Origin: Gracilimonas sp017641085
GTDB lineage: Bacteria > Bacteroidota > Rhodothermia > Balneolales > Balneolaceae
Assembly: GCF_046115515.1 (NCBI RefSeq)
Contig: NZ_CP175953.1
DNA: 64,000 bases
Reading direction: 5' to 3' (one strand)
This document shows, piece by piece, positions 9,422 through 18,435 of the stretch. The notes below the pieces were generated by a model, which searched no databases, was not told the origin of the DNA, and saw nothing but the letters and a program-made list of their open reading frames with translations. Every line of letters begins with the position of its first letter. Within the stretch, counting starts at the first letter, position 1. A program made the translations under genes and the position numbers.

Positions 9422-10609
9422 ATGTCCGCAATTGACACCCTAGCCCATAAGCTTTCCCCTCATTATTCTCACTTCGATGTAGCCAACCGCCTCTTGTTTA
9501 CCGGTCACTCTCACCAGGCCTGGCCGGATGTAGCGCGGGAAGGACAAACCGAATATTTTGATGTGTGCGCTAAACATGTGGACAACAAATGGGACATCGC
9601 TTTTGAAAAGACGGAAATCCTCAGAAATTACCTGCGTGATTTTTATGATGATCCTGAAGGATTCTATTGTCGTGAAGAAAGCACCCATGTGCTATTCGTA
9701 AGCTGGATGAGCAGTCTGGATCTTAAAAATAAGCCAAAAATCATATCCACTGATGGTGAATTTCATTCGCTGTTTCGTCAGCTGCACAGGCTGGAAGAAG
9801 AAGGCCTGAAGTTTGTTCGAGTAGCAACTGAACCCGATGAAAGTTTTGCAGAACGTATTATTGATGAAATGGATGACCGGACATCGGCCATCATGCTTTC
9901 CCGCGTGTATTTTGAGACTTGTCTTATTAATACACACCTCACCGAAATTGCTGCAGCTGCCAGAGAAAAAGACATCCCCGTTTTAATTGATGACTACCAC
10001 GGAACCAATGTTGTTCCTCTGTCTATCCGGGAAGCCGGGCTGGAGGACTGTTTTATCCTGATTGGAGGCTACAAATATTTGCAGTGGGGAGAAGCAAATT
10101 GCTTTCTTCGTTTTCCTAAAGATTGCGATTACCGTCCCGCTATAACCGGCTGGTTTGCTGCGTTCAGCTCTCTCGATAAACCCCGAACCGATGCCCCGGT
10201 GGAATATGATAACGGCAACCAGCGTTTTGCCAGCGGAACCTATGACCCTTCCTCCCAATTTCGAGCTGCCCGGGTGGTCGATTTTTTCCGGGAGCATGGA
10301 TTATCTCCAACTGTTTTGCGCGAACAATACCTGACCCAAGTCGGAATGTTAAGAGAAGAATTCCTTGCCCATCAGTTTGACCAATCCTTGATTCGCCTCA
10401 CCCACGAAGAGCCTCTGGAACGGAACGGCGGATTCCTTTCACTTACCTCTCCCCACGCCCGGGAAATTAGAGCTGCTCTTCTTGAAAAAGGCGTCTTCAC
10501 CGATGCCCGTGGTGAAATTCTACGGTTTGGGCCTGCCCCCTATATATCCACTTCTCAGATCAATGAAGCCATAAATGAGCTTAATGCTGTTGTAAAAAAT
10601 CTACCCTGA
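9422..10609 (+). CDS. kynU: Kynureninase-like class V PLP-dependent enzyme
   Basis: Kynureninase cleaves L-kynurenine to anthranilate and alanine. This 395-residue fold-type I PLP protein has the pyridine-binding Asp/His block VLIDDYHGTNVVPL (Asp190/191, His193) and the Schiff-base lysine in GGYKYLQWGEANCF (Lys218). It also has the RFASGTYDPSSQFRA loop, matching the family's late substrate/phosphate region. Association with kynA supports the assignment. The sequence around Lys218 differs from the usual GYKYLNGGPG of textbook kynureninases, so a related class V lyase is possible. A standalone formamidase was not seen here. Confidence 0.72.
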   Translation: MSAIDTLAHKLSPHYSHFDVANRLLFTGHSHQAWPDVAREGQTEYFDVCAKHVDNKWDIAFEKTEILRNYLRDFYDDPEGFYCREESTHVLFVSWMSSLDLKNKPKIISTDGEFHSLFRQLHRLEEEGLKFVRVATEPDESFAERIIDEMDDRTSAIMLSRVYFETCLINTHLTEIAAAAREKDIPVLIDDYHGTNVVPLSIREAGLEDCFILIGGYKYLQWGEANCFLRFPKDCDYRPAITGWFAAFSSLDKPRTDAPVEYDNGNQRFASGTYDPSSQFRAARVVDFFREHGLSPTVLREQYLTQVGMLREEFLAHQFDQSLIRLTHEEPLERNGGFLSLTSPHAREIRAALLEKGVFTDARGEILRFGPAPYISTSQINEAINELNAVVKNLP

Positions 10610-10715
10610 AAATTTTTTTTGTAAGGAATTCCTTTTTAGTTGCTCTAACATATATCACACATAAACAACTTTTTGGGGAAATATTTTAAATGAGTACATC
10701 TGAAATTTGTCTATC

Positions 10716-10737
10716 ACATATATTGAACATATATTGA
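10716..10737 (+). repeat. Tandem 11-bp direct repeat upstream of recA
   Basis: ACATATATTGA occurs twice back to back with no mismatch (10716-10726 and 10727-10737). A diverged third copy, ACATATATCAC, lies at 10648-10658. The 11-bp period is close to one helical turn, so the copies would face the same side of DNA, as iterons for a regulator do. The repeat ends 80 bases before the recA start. Confidence 0.6.
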
Positions 10738-10753
10738 TTCCGTTGTAAAAGAG

Positions 10754-10770
10754 GTGACATGAAGTGTCAC
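10754..10770. promoter_or_regulatory. Perfect palindrome in the recA promoter region (possible operator)
   Basis: GTGACA-TGAAG-TGTCAC has 6-bp arms and a 5-base spacer. Ten bases further on, TATATTTG (10781-10788) matches the Bacteroidota -7 promoter consensus TAnnTTTG. The palindrome thus covers the place where the upstream promoter element would be, and a bound repressor would block RNA polymerase. A LexA-type SOS operator is the obvious hypothesis, but it is not the E. coli CTG-N10-CAG box. Confidence 0.5.
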
Positions 10771-10817
10771 TGTTGTCCATTATATTTGCCTAAAACAAAT
10801 TCAAAAAACCGAATACC

Positions 10818-11876
10818 ATGTCAAAAGACGATCGAATGAAAGCCCTCGATATTGCCGTAGGGCAAATAGAAAAACAACACGGCAAGGGAACCATCATGAA
10901 GCTGGGTTCTGAAGCTATTCAGGATATTGACGTAATATCCACCGGCTCCATCATGGTTGATTATGCACTTGGGGTGCAGGGAATTCCACGTGGACGTGTA
11001 ACTGAAATTTACGGGCCGGAAGCGAGTGGTAAAACCACCCTCGCCCTTCAGGTAATTGCGGAAGCACAAAAAGCCGGCGGATATGCCGCTTTTATTGACG
11101 CTGAACACGCCTTTGATCCACGCTATGCTAAAGCTCTGGGGATTAATGTAGAAGAGCTATTGGTCTCCCAACCCGATAACGGAGAACAGGCACTCGAAAT
11201 CACCGAAACTTTGATTCGGTCAGGCGCACTCGATGTAGTTGTGGTTGACTCCGTAGCCGCGCTTGTGCCACGGGCCGAACTGGAAGGTGAAATGGGAGAT
11301 TCTCACATGGGGCTACAAGCTCGGCTGATGTCGCAGGCGATGAGAAAGATTACCGGAATCATCAACAAGAGCCGGACGTCCTGCATTTTCATTAACCAGG
11401 TTCGGGAGAAAATCGGGGTAATGTTTGGTAACCCGGAAACCACCACCGGTGGTCGAGCCCTTAAATTCTACTCTTCTGTTCGTATTGATATTCGCAGAAT
11501 TGGCTCCATCAAAAGTGGCGACGAAGTAATCGGTAACCGAACCAAAGTCAAAATAGCTAAGAACAAAGTGGCCCCTCCTTTTAAAGTGGTCGAATTTAAT
11601 ATCATGTATGGAAAAGGGATTTCCCGCATTTCCGAAATTCTTGACCTTGCCGTAGAGTACGACATCATCGAGAAGCGAGGCAGCTGGTTCCGTCATGGCG
11701 GTGAACCGATCGGTCAGGGTTCCGATGCAGCAATGCAATTCCTGGAAGAAGATCCTGAATTAGCTGATAAAATTGAGCAGCAGGTTCGCGCTAAACTCCG
11801 CGGTGAAGAATTAGAGGAAGTGCAGGAGGAAAAGGGTAAGAAAAAAGACAAAGAAGCCGTTGAAGAAGAAGGATAA
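10818..11876 (+). CDS. recA: Recombinase RecA
   Basis: RecA polymerises on single-stranded DNA, drives strand exchange in recombinational repair and triggers LexA self-cleavage. The 352-residue chain has Walker A GPEASGKT (66-73), VVVVDSVAALVP (Walker B region), the FINQVREKIGVMFGNPETTT block with the L2 loop, and an acidic/lysine-rich tail. It is full length. recX overlaps its 3' end by 17 bases, the classical recA-recX pairing, giving coupled expression of RecA and its modulator. A tandem 11-mer and a palindrome lie upstream. Confidence 0.98.
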   Translation: MSKDDRMKALDIAVGQIEKQHGKGTIMKLGSEAIQDIDVISTGSIMVDYALGVQGIPRGRVTEIYGPEASGKTTLALQVIAEAQKAGGYAAFIDAEHAFDPRYAKALGINVEELLVSQPDNGEQALEITETLIRSGALDVVVVDSVAALVPRAELEGEMGDSHMGLQARLMSQAMRKITGIINKSRTSCIFINQVREKIGVMFGNPETTTGGRALKFYSSVRIDIRRIGSIKSGDEVIGNRTKVKIAKNKVAPPFKVVEFNIMYGKGISRISEILDLAVEYDIIEKRGSWFRHGGEPIGQGSDAAMQFLEEDPELADKIEQQVRAKLRGEELEEVQEEKGKKKDKEAVEEEG

Positions 11877-12549
11877 ATACCAACGGTATTCGGAAGAAGC
11901 ATTCAAACTTCTTCCGGCCCCTGTTTCCGAAATTCAGGTTCAAAAGAAAAATAGCAGCCGGTACTCTATTTTTGTTAAAAACCAATTTCTGATCGGGGTT
12001 TCCGACTCTACTCTGACAAAACTAAATCTAAAGAAAGGCGTTGAAATAACGCCTTCTTTTTTGCAGCAAATTGAGAAGCAGGAAGACCAATGGGCTGCCC
12101 GTGAATACATGTTTCGAATTCTCTCACGGCGCGACCACTCCCGCAAAGAGTTAAAAGACAAAGCCTACAAAAAAGGCTACTCGGGTAGCTTTATAGATGA
12201 AATTCTGGATGAATTTGAACAAAAGGAATACATCAACGATCGGAAGTTTGCTGAGAAATATGCCGTCGACAAGTTTGAGTTCAATGACTGGGGTCCCTAT
12301 AAAATCAGAACTCAGTTATTTAAAAAGGGGATTTCAAAATCAATAGCCGAACAGGTAATTAATACTACTTTTGGAGATCAGGCGATCAAAGAAAGCATGA
12401 TGACTTTAATCACCAAAAGGAAAAAGAGATACCTGAGAGAGCCGGAAGAAAAACGCCGGAAGAAAGTTTTCGACTATTTAATGAGAAAAGGGTATGATTC
12501 AGAAAATATTTTAAAGCATCTGGACGAACTTTTAGATATCATCTCATAA
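11860..12549 (+). CDS. recX: Regulatory protein RecX
   Basis: RecX binds RecA filaments and limits their growth. The 229-residue protein shows three-helix RecX repeats: AAREYMFRILSRRDHSRKEL then KKGYSGSFIDEILDEFEQKE, the signature YINDRKFAEKYAVDK, and GPYKIRTQLFKKGISKSIAE. It is longer at the N-terminus than many RecX proteins. The TTG at 11860 lies inside the last codons of recA (17-base overlap), so translation is probably coupled. The stop overlaps the next gene's ATG (TAATG), making a three-gene unit. Confidence 0.9.
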   Translation: MKKKDKYQRYSEEAFKLLPAPVSEIQVQKKNSSRYSIFVKNQFLIGVSDSTLTKLNLKKGVEITPSFLQQIEKQEDQWAAREYMFRILSRRDHSRKELKDKAYKKGYSGSFIDEILDEFEQKEYINDRKFAEKYAVDKFEFNDWGPYKIRTQLFKKGISKSIAEQVINTTFGDQAIKESMMTLITKRKKRYLREPEEKRRKKVFDYLMRKGYDSENILKHLDELLDIIS

Positions 12550-13637
12550 TGGGAAATATCACATTAGAACGGGTAGTAAAATTCATTCTCGGAGCAGCGG
12601 CAATAGCTGTGGCACTGCTCATTCTATACAATTATTCTACCCTGGTTGTGTTCCTGATCCTGGCAATGATACTCAGCTACATCCTTGATCCATTTGCCAA
12701 CCGGTTGCAATCAGCAGGGCTGAACCGGACGTTTGGAATTACACTGATACTGGCCACCGTAATCCTGATTCTTGTTTTTATTTCCACCAGCGTTATCCCG
12801 ATTATCGCTAACCAAATGGCGGAACTAACCGCACAACTCAGTATTGAAAACATCCGCCGGATTGCGGTACAGGTTGAAAATCAGCTTACCAATAAATTTG
12901 AGTTTCTGCCTGACGGCTTCCTGGAAGAAAATATAACCGCAGTACTTAATGAGCTGTTTAATGTAAATCAGATTTCAACCATTGTAAGCGACGCCCTCAG
13001 TATTTTTACCAATATTTTTTCGGCTGTATTAGTAGTGCCTTTTGCTGCTTTCTTTTTTCTTAAAGACGGAAGTAAAATCCGCCGTGACCTCCTTCAGTTG
13101 GTCCCGAATAAGTATTTCGAGACCACACTCACCGTTATAGACAAAATTGAAAAACGTCTTGGCCTTTATTTTCGAAGCGTACTTTTCCAAAGTTTTCTGG
13201 TCGCCCTGTCTTCGTGGACTACACTGAGCGTTGCCGGATTGGATAACGCAATGTCGGTGGGGATTGCGGTCGGGCTGGCAAATACCATCCCCTACTTCGG
13301 ACCTATCCTGGGATATTTTCTTTCCATCATCGTATCCATAATTGAAACCGGCAACTTCTCTTTAGTGGCAGCCTGTATCCTGGCCATATTTGTAGTTCAG
13401 ATGTTGGACAACATTGTATTTCAACCCATGCTCTTCTCACGATCGGCCGACATGCATCCGGTTGCCATCCTGTTTATTATTCTGATTGGTGCTGAAACGG
13501 CAGGAATTATCGGGATGCTGGTTGCCATACCTATAGCTACAGTTGTAAAAATCACCATTACCCAGGTAAGCTGGAGCTTCAACAATTACCAGGTATTCAG
13601 GCGCGATATTTCTCAATCAACCGGTCCGCCTGGTTAG
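12549..13637 (+). CDS. AI-2E family (PerM/YdiK-type) membrane permease
   Basis: 362 residues with about eight predicted membrane spans: a double hydrophobic hairpin at 10-45 and 60-90, a periplasmic section at about 95-150, then further spans. The family block VGLANTIPYFGPILGYFLSI (about 240-260) and DNIVFQPMLFSRSADMHPV (about 290-308) are clear. Members are described as autoinducer-2 exporters or Na+/H+ antiporters; the substrate of most is unknown. The start ATG overlaps the recX stop by one base, so it is translated from the recA-recX message. That position does not imply a role in DNA repair. Confidence 0.85.
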   Translation: MGNITLERVVKFILGAAAIAVALLILYNYSTLVVFLILAMILSYILDPFANRLQSAGLNRTFGITLILATVILILVFISTSVIPIIANQMAELTAQLSIENIRRIAVQVENQLTNKFEFLPDGFLEENITAVLNELFNVNQISTIVSDALSIFTNIFSAVLVVPFAAFFFLKDGSKIRRDLLQLVPNKYFETTLTVIDKIEKRLGLYFRSVLFQSFLVALSSWTTLSVAGLDNAMSVGIAVGLANTIPYFGPILGYFLSIIVSIIETGNFSLVAACILAIFVVQMLDNIVFQPMLFSRSADMHPVAILFIILIGAETAGIIGMLVAIPIATVVKITITQVSWSFNNYQVFRRDISQSTGPPG

Positions 13638-13716
13638 CAAGAAAGTCCTTCATTACACCCAAACATTTACTATCTTCAACGCCCAATCAGGCACTGCAAA
13701 ATCCATCACTACTTTC

Positions 13717-14301
13717 TTGAAGAATATTGTTGTTTTTGCCTCCGGTTCGGGCACCAATTTCCAGTCAATAATAGACGCTATTCAGCGTGGCGAGCTTTCT
13801 GCCCGTATCAGCGGCCTGATAACTAACAAACCCGGAATCGGCGCCATTGAACGTGCCGAAAAAAACGACATCCCCGTAAAGGTTATCAATCCTGAAGAAC
13901 CTGGCTCTGAGCAGGATTATGAAGAAGCACTGTTGCGACAATTAGAAGCCTGGGATGCAGACCTGATAGCTTTAGCCGGTTATTTGAAGAAAATTCCTTC
14001 CTCTGTCATCAAGATGTATTCCAACCGAATTCTGAATATTCACCCGTCCTTACTTCCAAAGTTTGGAGGTAAAGGGTTTTATGGTTCCAATGTACATAAA
14101 GCAGTACTTGAAGCCGGGGAAACTGAATCGGGTTGCACCGTCCATATTGTCACCGAAGAATTTGATGAAGGCCCTATTCTTGCCCAAATCAAAGTTCCGG
14201 TTCATGAAAACGATACTCCGGAAGATTTAGCTAAACGAGTATTAAAGGAAGAGCATCGACTCTATCCCCAAACCATACAGAAGCACATACAAAACTTATA
14301 A
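13717..14301 (+). CDS. purN: Phosphoribosylglycinamide formyltransferase
   Basis: PurN transfers formyl from 10-formyltetrahydrofolate to glycinamide ribonucleotide in step 3 of purine synthesis. The 194-residue protein has the N-terminal VVFASGSGTNFQSII phosphate loop, the folate/catalytic block LNIHPSLLPKFGGKGFYGSNVH (Asn-x-His-Pro-Ser) and the late SGCTVHIVTEEFDEGPI loop with the catalytic Asp. Length is standard. The start is TTG. purH follows after 18 bases, so the two folate-dependent transformylases are co-expressed. Confidence 0.96.
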   Translation: MKNIVVFASGSGTNFQSIIDAIQRGELSARISGLITNKPGIGAIERAEKNDIPVKVINPEEPGSEQDYEEALLRQLEAWDADLIALAGYLKKIPSSVIKMYSNRILNIHPSLLPKFGGKGFYGSNVHKAVLEAGETESGCTVHIVTEEFDEGPILAQIKVPVHENDTPEDLAKRVLKEEHRLYPQTIQKHIQNL

Positions 14302-14319
14302 ATTTCAAAACCCAAAACC

Positions 14320-15894
14320 GTGGCTCTTAAACCTCTCTCATCCCTTCCTAAAACACCTCTTAAAATCAACCGCGCACTGCTTTCTGTTTCTGACAAAACC
14401 GGTCTATCAGAACTTGCCAAAGCCCTTCATATTGCCGGTGTAGAAATTATATCAACAGGTGGCACGGCCAAAGCTATTGAAGCAGAAGGAATTCCGGTTA
14501 AAGATGTTTCCGAGGTTACCGGGTTTCAGGAGTGCCTGGATGGTCGGGTTAAAACCTTGCATCCTATGGTTCATGGAGGAATTTTAGCCCGTACTTCTCA
14601 CGAGCCGGATGTGAATGAAATCAAAGATCTGGGAATCACTCCCATCGATTTGGTAGTTGTGAACCTTTACCCCTTCAAAAATAAAGTTGCTGAACCTGAT
14701 GTTACTGCTGCCGATGCAACAGAATTTATTGACATCGGCGGACCAACCATGATCCGGGCGGCAGCCAAAAACTTTGCCCATGTTTCTATTCTGAGTTCTC
14801 CCGATCATTACGCTGATTTTATCGAGGAGCTGGAAGAAAAGATGGCGATTTCTTTTGAGAAGCGTCAAAAACTGGCCAAAGCTGCTTTTGCTCACACGGC
14901 AGATTATGACAGTGCCATTGCCAACTATTTTACGGGTTTGATTGAGGAAGAGCCTGCCCGGCAATTCAATACCTCCCTCCCGCTTTCACAGGAACTCAGG
15001 TATGGAGAAAACCCTCATCAAAAAGCGGCCGTTTATGGAAGTCAGGATGATTTTATTGATTGTTTTCATGGCAAGCAGCTTAGTTACAACAATTACCTGG
15101 ATGTAGATGCCGCACTTAACATCATTTCCGATTTCGATAAGGATGAGCCCGCCTGTGCCATTATCAAGCATACCATTCCAAGCGGCGTGGGCGTGGCCGA
15201 CAACCTGACCGAAGCCTATAAGAAAGCCTTCAGCACCGATAGGGTTTCTCCTTTCGGAGGCATCGTTGTTGTAAACCAGCAAATGGATATTGATACAGTA
15301 AAAGCCATTGATGAGATTTTTACTGAAATTATCATAGCCCCCGACTTTTCGGATGAAGCTCTGGAATTGCTACAGCAGAAAAAAAACAGGCGATTAATCA
15401 GGATCAAAAAGTCAGTTCGTGAAGTACAAGCTTCATCATTCCGGTCTATTTTTGGAGGATTGCTGAATCAGGATGCTGACTTGGCCCCTGCAAATCCGGA
15501 TGATTTTGAAATTGTGAGTAAGCGAAAACCAACAGACCAGGAAATGAAAGACCTGCTTTTTTCATGGAAAGTAGTTCGTCATATCAAGTCTAATGCCATC
15601 GTATATGCTAAGGACGGTCGCACTTTGGGAATCGGCTCAGGACAAACAAGTCGGGTTGATTCTTCGGAAATTGCTGTTGCCAAAGCCAATAAAGAAGGAC
15701 TGGATTTAAGCGGATCGGCTATAGCCTCGGATGCTTTTTTCCCTTTTGCAGATGGTGTTGAAGCAGCTGCTAAAGCCGGGGCTAAAGCAGTGATTCAACC
15801 GGGAGGCAGTATCCGAGATGAAGAAGTAATTGCCAAAGCAGATGAATATGACATGGCTATGATCTTCACCGGAAAACGTCACTTTAAGCACTGA
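14320..15894 (+). CDS. purH: Bifunctional AICAR transformylase / IMP cyclohydrolase
   Basis: PurH carries out the last two purine steps: formylation of AICAR and ring closure to IMP. The 524-residue protein has an N-terminal cyclohydrolase (methylglyoxal-synthase-like) domain with SDKTGLSELAKAL, STGGTAKAI and DGRVKTLHPMVHGGILAR. The C-terminal transformylase domain has LRYGENPHQKAA, the IKHTIPSGVGVA catalytic Lys-His pair and SDAFFPFADGVEAA. The start is GTG, 18 bases after purN. Confidence 0.97.
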   Translation: MALKPLSSLPKTPLKINRALLSVSDKTGLSELAKALHIAGVEIISTGGTAKAIEAEGIPVKDVSEVTGFQECLDGRVKTLHPMVHGGILARTSHEPDVNEIKDLGITPIDLVVVNLYPFKNKVAEPDVTAADATEFIDIGGPTMIRAAAKNFAHVSILSSPDHYADFIEELEEKMAISFEKRQKLAKAAFAHTADYDSAIANYFTGLIEEEPARQFNTSLPLSQELRYGENPHQKAAVYGSQDDFIDCFHGKQLSYNNYLDVDAALNIISDFDKDEPACAIIKHTIPSGVGVADNLTEAYKKAFSTDRVSPFGGIVVVNQQMDIDTVKAIDEIFTEIIIAPDFSDEALELLQQKKNRRLIRIKKSVREVQASSFRSIFGGLLNQDADLAPANPDDFEIVSKRKPTDQEMKDLLFSWKVVRHIKSNAIVYAKDGRTLGIGSGQTSRVDSSEIAVAKANKEGLDLSGSAIASDAFFPFADGVEAAAKAGAKAVIQPGGSIRDEEVIAKADEYDMAMIFTGKRHFKH

Positions 15895-15966
15895 TATTTA
15901 CCGCTTAAAAATGACCTTACATTTCGGTTTCATAAATTTCCTAATATTCGTTGCTTATACATTCGC

Positions 15967-15990
15967 AAATACAATTTCAATATTGTATTT
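15967..15990. promoter_or_regulatory. AT-only inverted repeat between purH and mreB
   Basis: AAATACAAT-TTCAAT-ATTGTATTT forms perfect 9-bp arms around a 6-base loop and is followed by a T-rich stretch. It lies 72 bases after the purH stop and 51 bases before mreB. It could be a weak terminator for purNH or an operator for the mre cluster. The low GC content makes an intrinsic terminator less likely. Confidence 0.4.
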
Positions 15991-16040
15991 TCTCATGATT
16001 ATATCATCCCATTAAAGTTCAATTCACTTAATCAGCGCAA

Positions 16041-17105
16041 ATGTCAGATTCCAGCGGAGCAAACCCTTCACAGTCTTCAAAAAAACAAGCTCAGAAGGGC
16101 TTTTTAGATTTTCTTTACACCGATATAGCAATTGACTTAGGAACCGCAAACACGTTGATCTACTCTCGGGGAGAAGGTATTGTCTTAAATGAGCCTTCTA
16201 TTGTTGCTCTCAATCAACAGAATGTTCCTGTTGCTACAGGACATCAGGCGAGATTGATGCACGAGAAAACGCACAACAAAATCAGAACCGTACGCCCGTT
16301 AAGAGATGGCGTTATTGCTGATTTTGAAGTTGCCGAGCAGATGATCCGTGGGATGATCAAGAAAGTGAAGATGAAGTGGTATTCCACCACCCGACAAATG
16401 GTTATTTGTGTACCCAGCGGAATTACGGAAGTTGAACGCCGTGCCGTACGAGACAGCGCCGAACATGCCGGGGCCAAAGAAGTTTATCTTGTGGATGAAC
16501 CCATGGCCGCTGCAATCGGAATCGGACTGGATGTTCATGAGCCGGTGGGAAGTATGATCGTGGATATCGGTGGTGGTACTACAGAAATTGCCGTAATTGC
16601 GCTATCAGGAATTGTTTATGCGCAGTCGGTTCGTTTAGGCGGTGATGAACTCAACGAAGACATCATTAACTACTTCCGAAGAAATCATAACCTCTTGATT
16701 GGTGAGCGAACGGCCGAAAAAATTAAATGTGAGATTGGTTCAGCCGCTCCTCTTGATGAAGAGCTGGAGATGATTACCAAAGGTCGTGACCTTGTAAACG
16801 GGGTTCCAAGAACACGTCACATTACTTCCAAAGATGCCCGCGAAGCTATAGCGGAATCGGTAAACACCATTGTTGAGTCGATTACAAAATCTCTGGAGCA
16901 AACTCCTCCTGAACTGTCGGCCGATATTCTGGATCGCGGAATTATGCTGACCGGAGGCGGAGCCTTGTTAAAGAATCTGGATAAACTGATCATGGAAACA
17001 ACCGATCTTCCTGTCCACATTGCAGAAGATCCATTAACAGCCGTAGTTCGCGGAACCGGTGCCATACTTGAAAATCTCGAATATTACCGTCCGGTAATTT
17101 CCTAA
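16041..17105 (+). CDS. mreB: Rod-shape actin homologue MreB
   Basis: MreB forms membrane-associated filaments that orient lateral cell-wall synthesis. The 354-residue protein has the actin-fold ATPase motifs: phosphate 1 AIDLGTANTLIY, connect region VVDEPMAAAIGIGLD-like block (LVDEPMAAAIGIGLD), phosphate 2 MIVDIGGGTTEIAVI and adenosine motif IMLTGGGALLKNLD. About 20 extra Ser/Gln/Lys-rich residues precede the fold. It opens a complete mreBCD-PBP2-rodA cluster in the standard order. Confidence 0.97.
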   Translation: MSDSSGANPSQSSKKQAQKGFLDFLYTDIAIDLGTANTLIYSRGEGIVLNEPSIVALNQQNVPVATGHQARLMHEKTHNKIRTVRPLRDGVIADFEVAEQMIRGMIKKVKMKWYSTTRQMVICVPSGITEVERRAVRDSAEHAGAKEVYLVDEPMAAAIGIGLDVHEPVGSMIVDIGGGTTEIAVIALSGIVYAQSVRLGGDELNEDIINYFRRNHNLLIGERTAEKIKCEIGSAAPLDEELEMITKGRDLVNGVPRTRHITSKDAREAIAESVNTIVESITKSLEQTPPELSADILDRGIMLTGGGALLKNLDKLIMETTDLPVHIAEDPLTAVVRGTGAILENLEYYRPVIS

Positions 17106-17119
17106 TCCCCTGGAAATGA

Positions 17120-17962
17120 ATGCGATTTAGATCATTCAATTTAAGTGATGCTAAAGATTACATAGTTACCGCTCTTATCCTGGTTTTTGCCTTAGCCATA
17201 ATGATTGGCAGGCATCAGGGCGGCATTGATACCCTGCGAAAAATTTCCGTGACGGGCCTGAGTTTGCTCGAAGAACCTTTGGCTAACATCAGGGTTTACC
17301 GCCAAGCCCTCAACACTAACACCTACCTGCAGCGCCAGAATATTTTATTGCAGGATGAACTGAGCCGGCTCCGGTCCATTGAGCAAGAGAATCGTGAGCT
17401 TCGACGTCTTCTGGGATACAGAGAGCGTAGTCAGTTTGAATTAGCTCCTGTTTCTATTGTTGGGAAGCAGTTAACAGGATCAAATAATATCCTGACCATT
17501 GATGCCGGAAGTTCTGATGGATTAGAAGACGGAATGCCCCTTGTTACTTCTGATGGATTGATCGGAAAAATTGTACTCACCGGAACTTACTACTCACAGG
17601 TGATGCCCTATTATAATTCTTTATTCAGGGTAAGTGCACGCATTCAGGAGAATCAGGCTCATGGTATTGTGAGCTGGCCGGGTGAAATATATGGTGAACT
17701 TGTGATGGACTTTGTACCCAAGACCATTCCTATTGACAGTGGCTATGTGGTGGAAACATCAGGAAACAGCAACCAATTTCCTGGTGGAATTCCTATAGGA
17801 AGGGTAATCCGGTCTGAGCCGGAACCTGGACGTGAAACCCAACGCATTTATTTAGAACCCTTTGTGATACTGGCTGATATTGCACAGGGCTTTGTCATCG
17901 AATTTCAGCCTGATACGAGTATCGTAAACCTTCAACAAGATTATAACCAGCTTTTTGAATGA
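17120..17962 (+). CDS. mreC: Rod-shape determining protein MreC
   Basis: MreC is a bitopic periplasmic scaffold linking MreB to PBP2. The 280-residue protein has one N-terminal membrane span (about 14-30), a coiled coil (about 65-98, SRLRSIEQENRELRRLLGYR) and two beta domains with LTIDAGSSDGLEDGMPLVT and GLIGKIVLTG. The ATG at 17120 is chosen because an ATG four bases earlier is out of frame and soon stops. It ends overlapping mreD by four bases (ATGA). Confidence 0.93.
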   Translation: MRFRSFNLSDAKDYIVTALILVFALAIMIGRHQGGIDTLRKISVTGLSLLEEPLANIRVYRQALNTNTYLQRQNILLQDELSRLRSIEQENRELRRLLGYRERSQFELAPVSIVGKQLTGSNNILTIDAGSSDGLEDGMPLVTSDGLIGKIVLTGTYYSQVMPYYNSLFRVSARIQENQAHGIVSWPGEIYGELVMDFVPKTIPIDSGYVVETSGNSNQFPGGIPIGRVIRSEPEPGRETQRIYLEPFVILADIAQGFVIEFQPDTSIVNLQQDYNQLFE

Positions 17963-18429
17963 GTGCAGAAACCCTAAAAGACTTTTTGATTGGCTTATGC
18001 TTCATTCTGGCTGAAGTACTCATTTTTCAGCACCTGAGCTTATTTGGAGCCACTCCCGACCCGCTGATTCTTTACCTGCTTTGGCTGGCCATGAAATACG
18101 ATCGCATTAAGCTGGTGTTATTTGCTGCCTCACTTGGCCTGGTACAGGATGCCCTTTTTGACTTTTGGGGATTACACATGTTTGCCAAAACGCTGATGTG
18201 TTTTGCATTCTTTAATTTCGTGAACCAAAGAAAAGAAGGGCGTTTATTATTGTGGCAGATTTTCCTTGTTATCACTGCGGCGGCTGTTTTCCATAACCTG
18301 ATTTTCCTTGGATTAAGCAGCTTCATTGAGGCTTATACAACCGGATTTAGTCCTATAATTTTTATCCTTGGAAACAGTTTATATACAGCACTGTTGGGAG
18401 CCATGCTTTTCATTTTTAAAGGAAATTAG
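17959..18429 (+). CDS. mreD: Rod-shape determining membrane protein MreD
   Basis: 156 residues, almost entirely hydrophobic, with about five to six predicted spans, the size and topology of MreD. Sequence conservation in this family is low, so the call rests mainly on position between mreC and PBP2 and on the GLVQDALFDFWGLHMFAKTL-type block, which resembles the family's G-x-x-x-D segment. Its start overlaps the mreC stop, indicating coupled translation. MreD works with MreC to hold PBP2-RodA at the elongasome. Confidence 0.88.
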   Translation: MSAETLKDFLIGLCFILAEVLIFQHLSLFGATPDPLILYLLWLAMKYDRIKLVLFAASLGLVQDALFDFWGLHMFAKTLMCFAFFNFVNQRKEGRLLLWQIFLVITAAAVFHNLIFLGLSSFIEAYTTGFSPIIFILGNSLYTALLGAMLFIFKGN

Positions 18430-18435
18430 ACACAG

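Noticed and set aside
7191..10609. A complete tryptophan-to-anthranilate operon
   Set aside because: Gaps of 74-95 bases, two unrelated membrane genes between and no formamidase mean only the two enzymes can be claimed.
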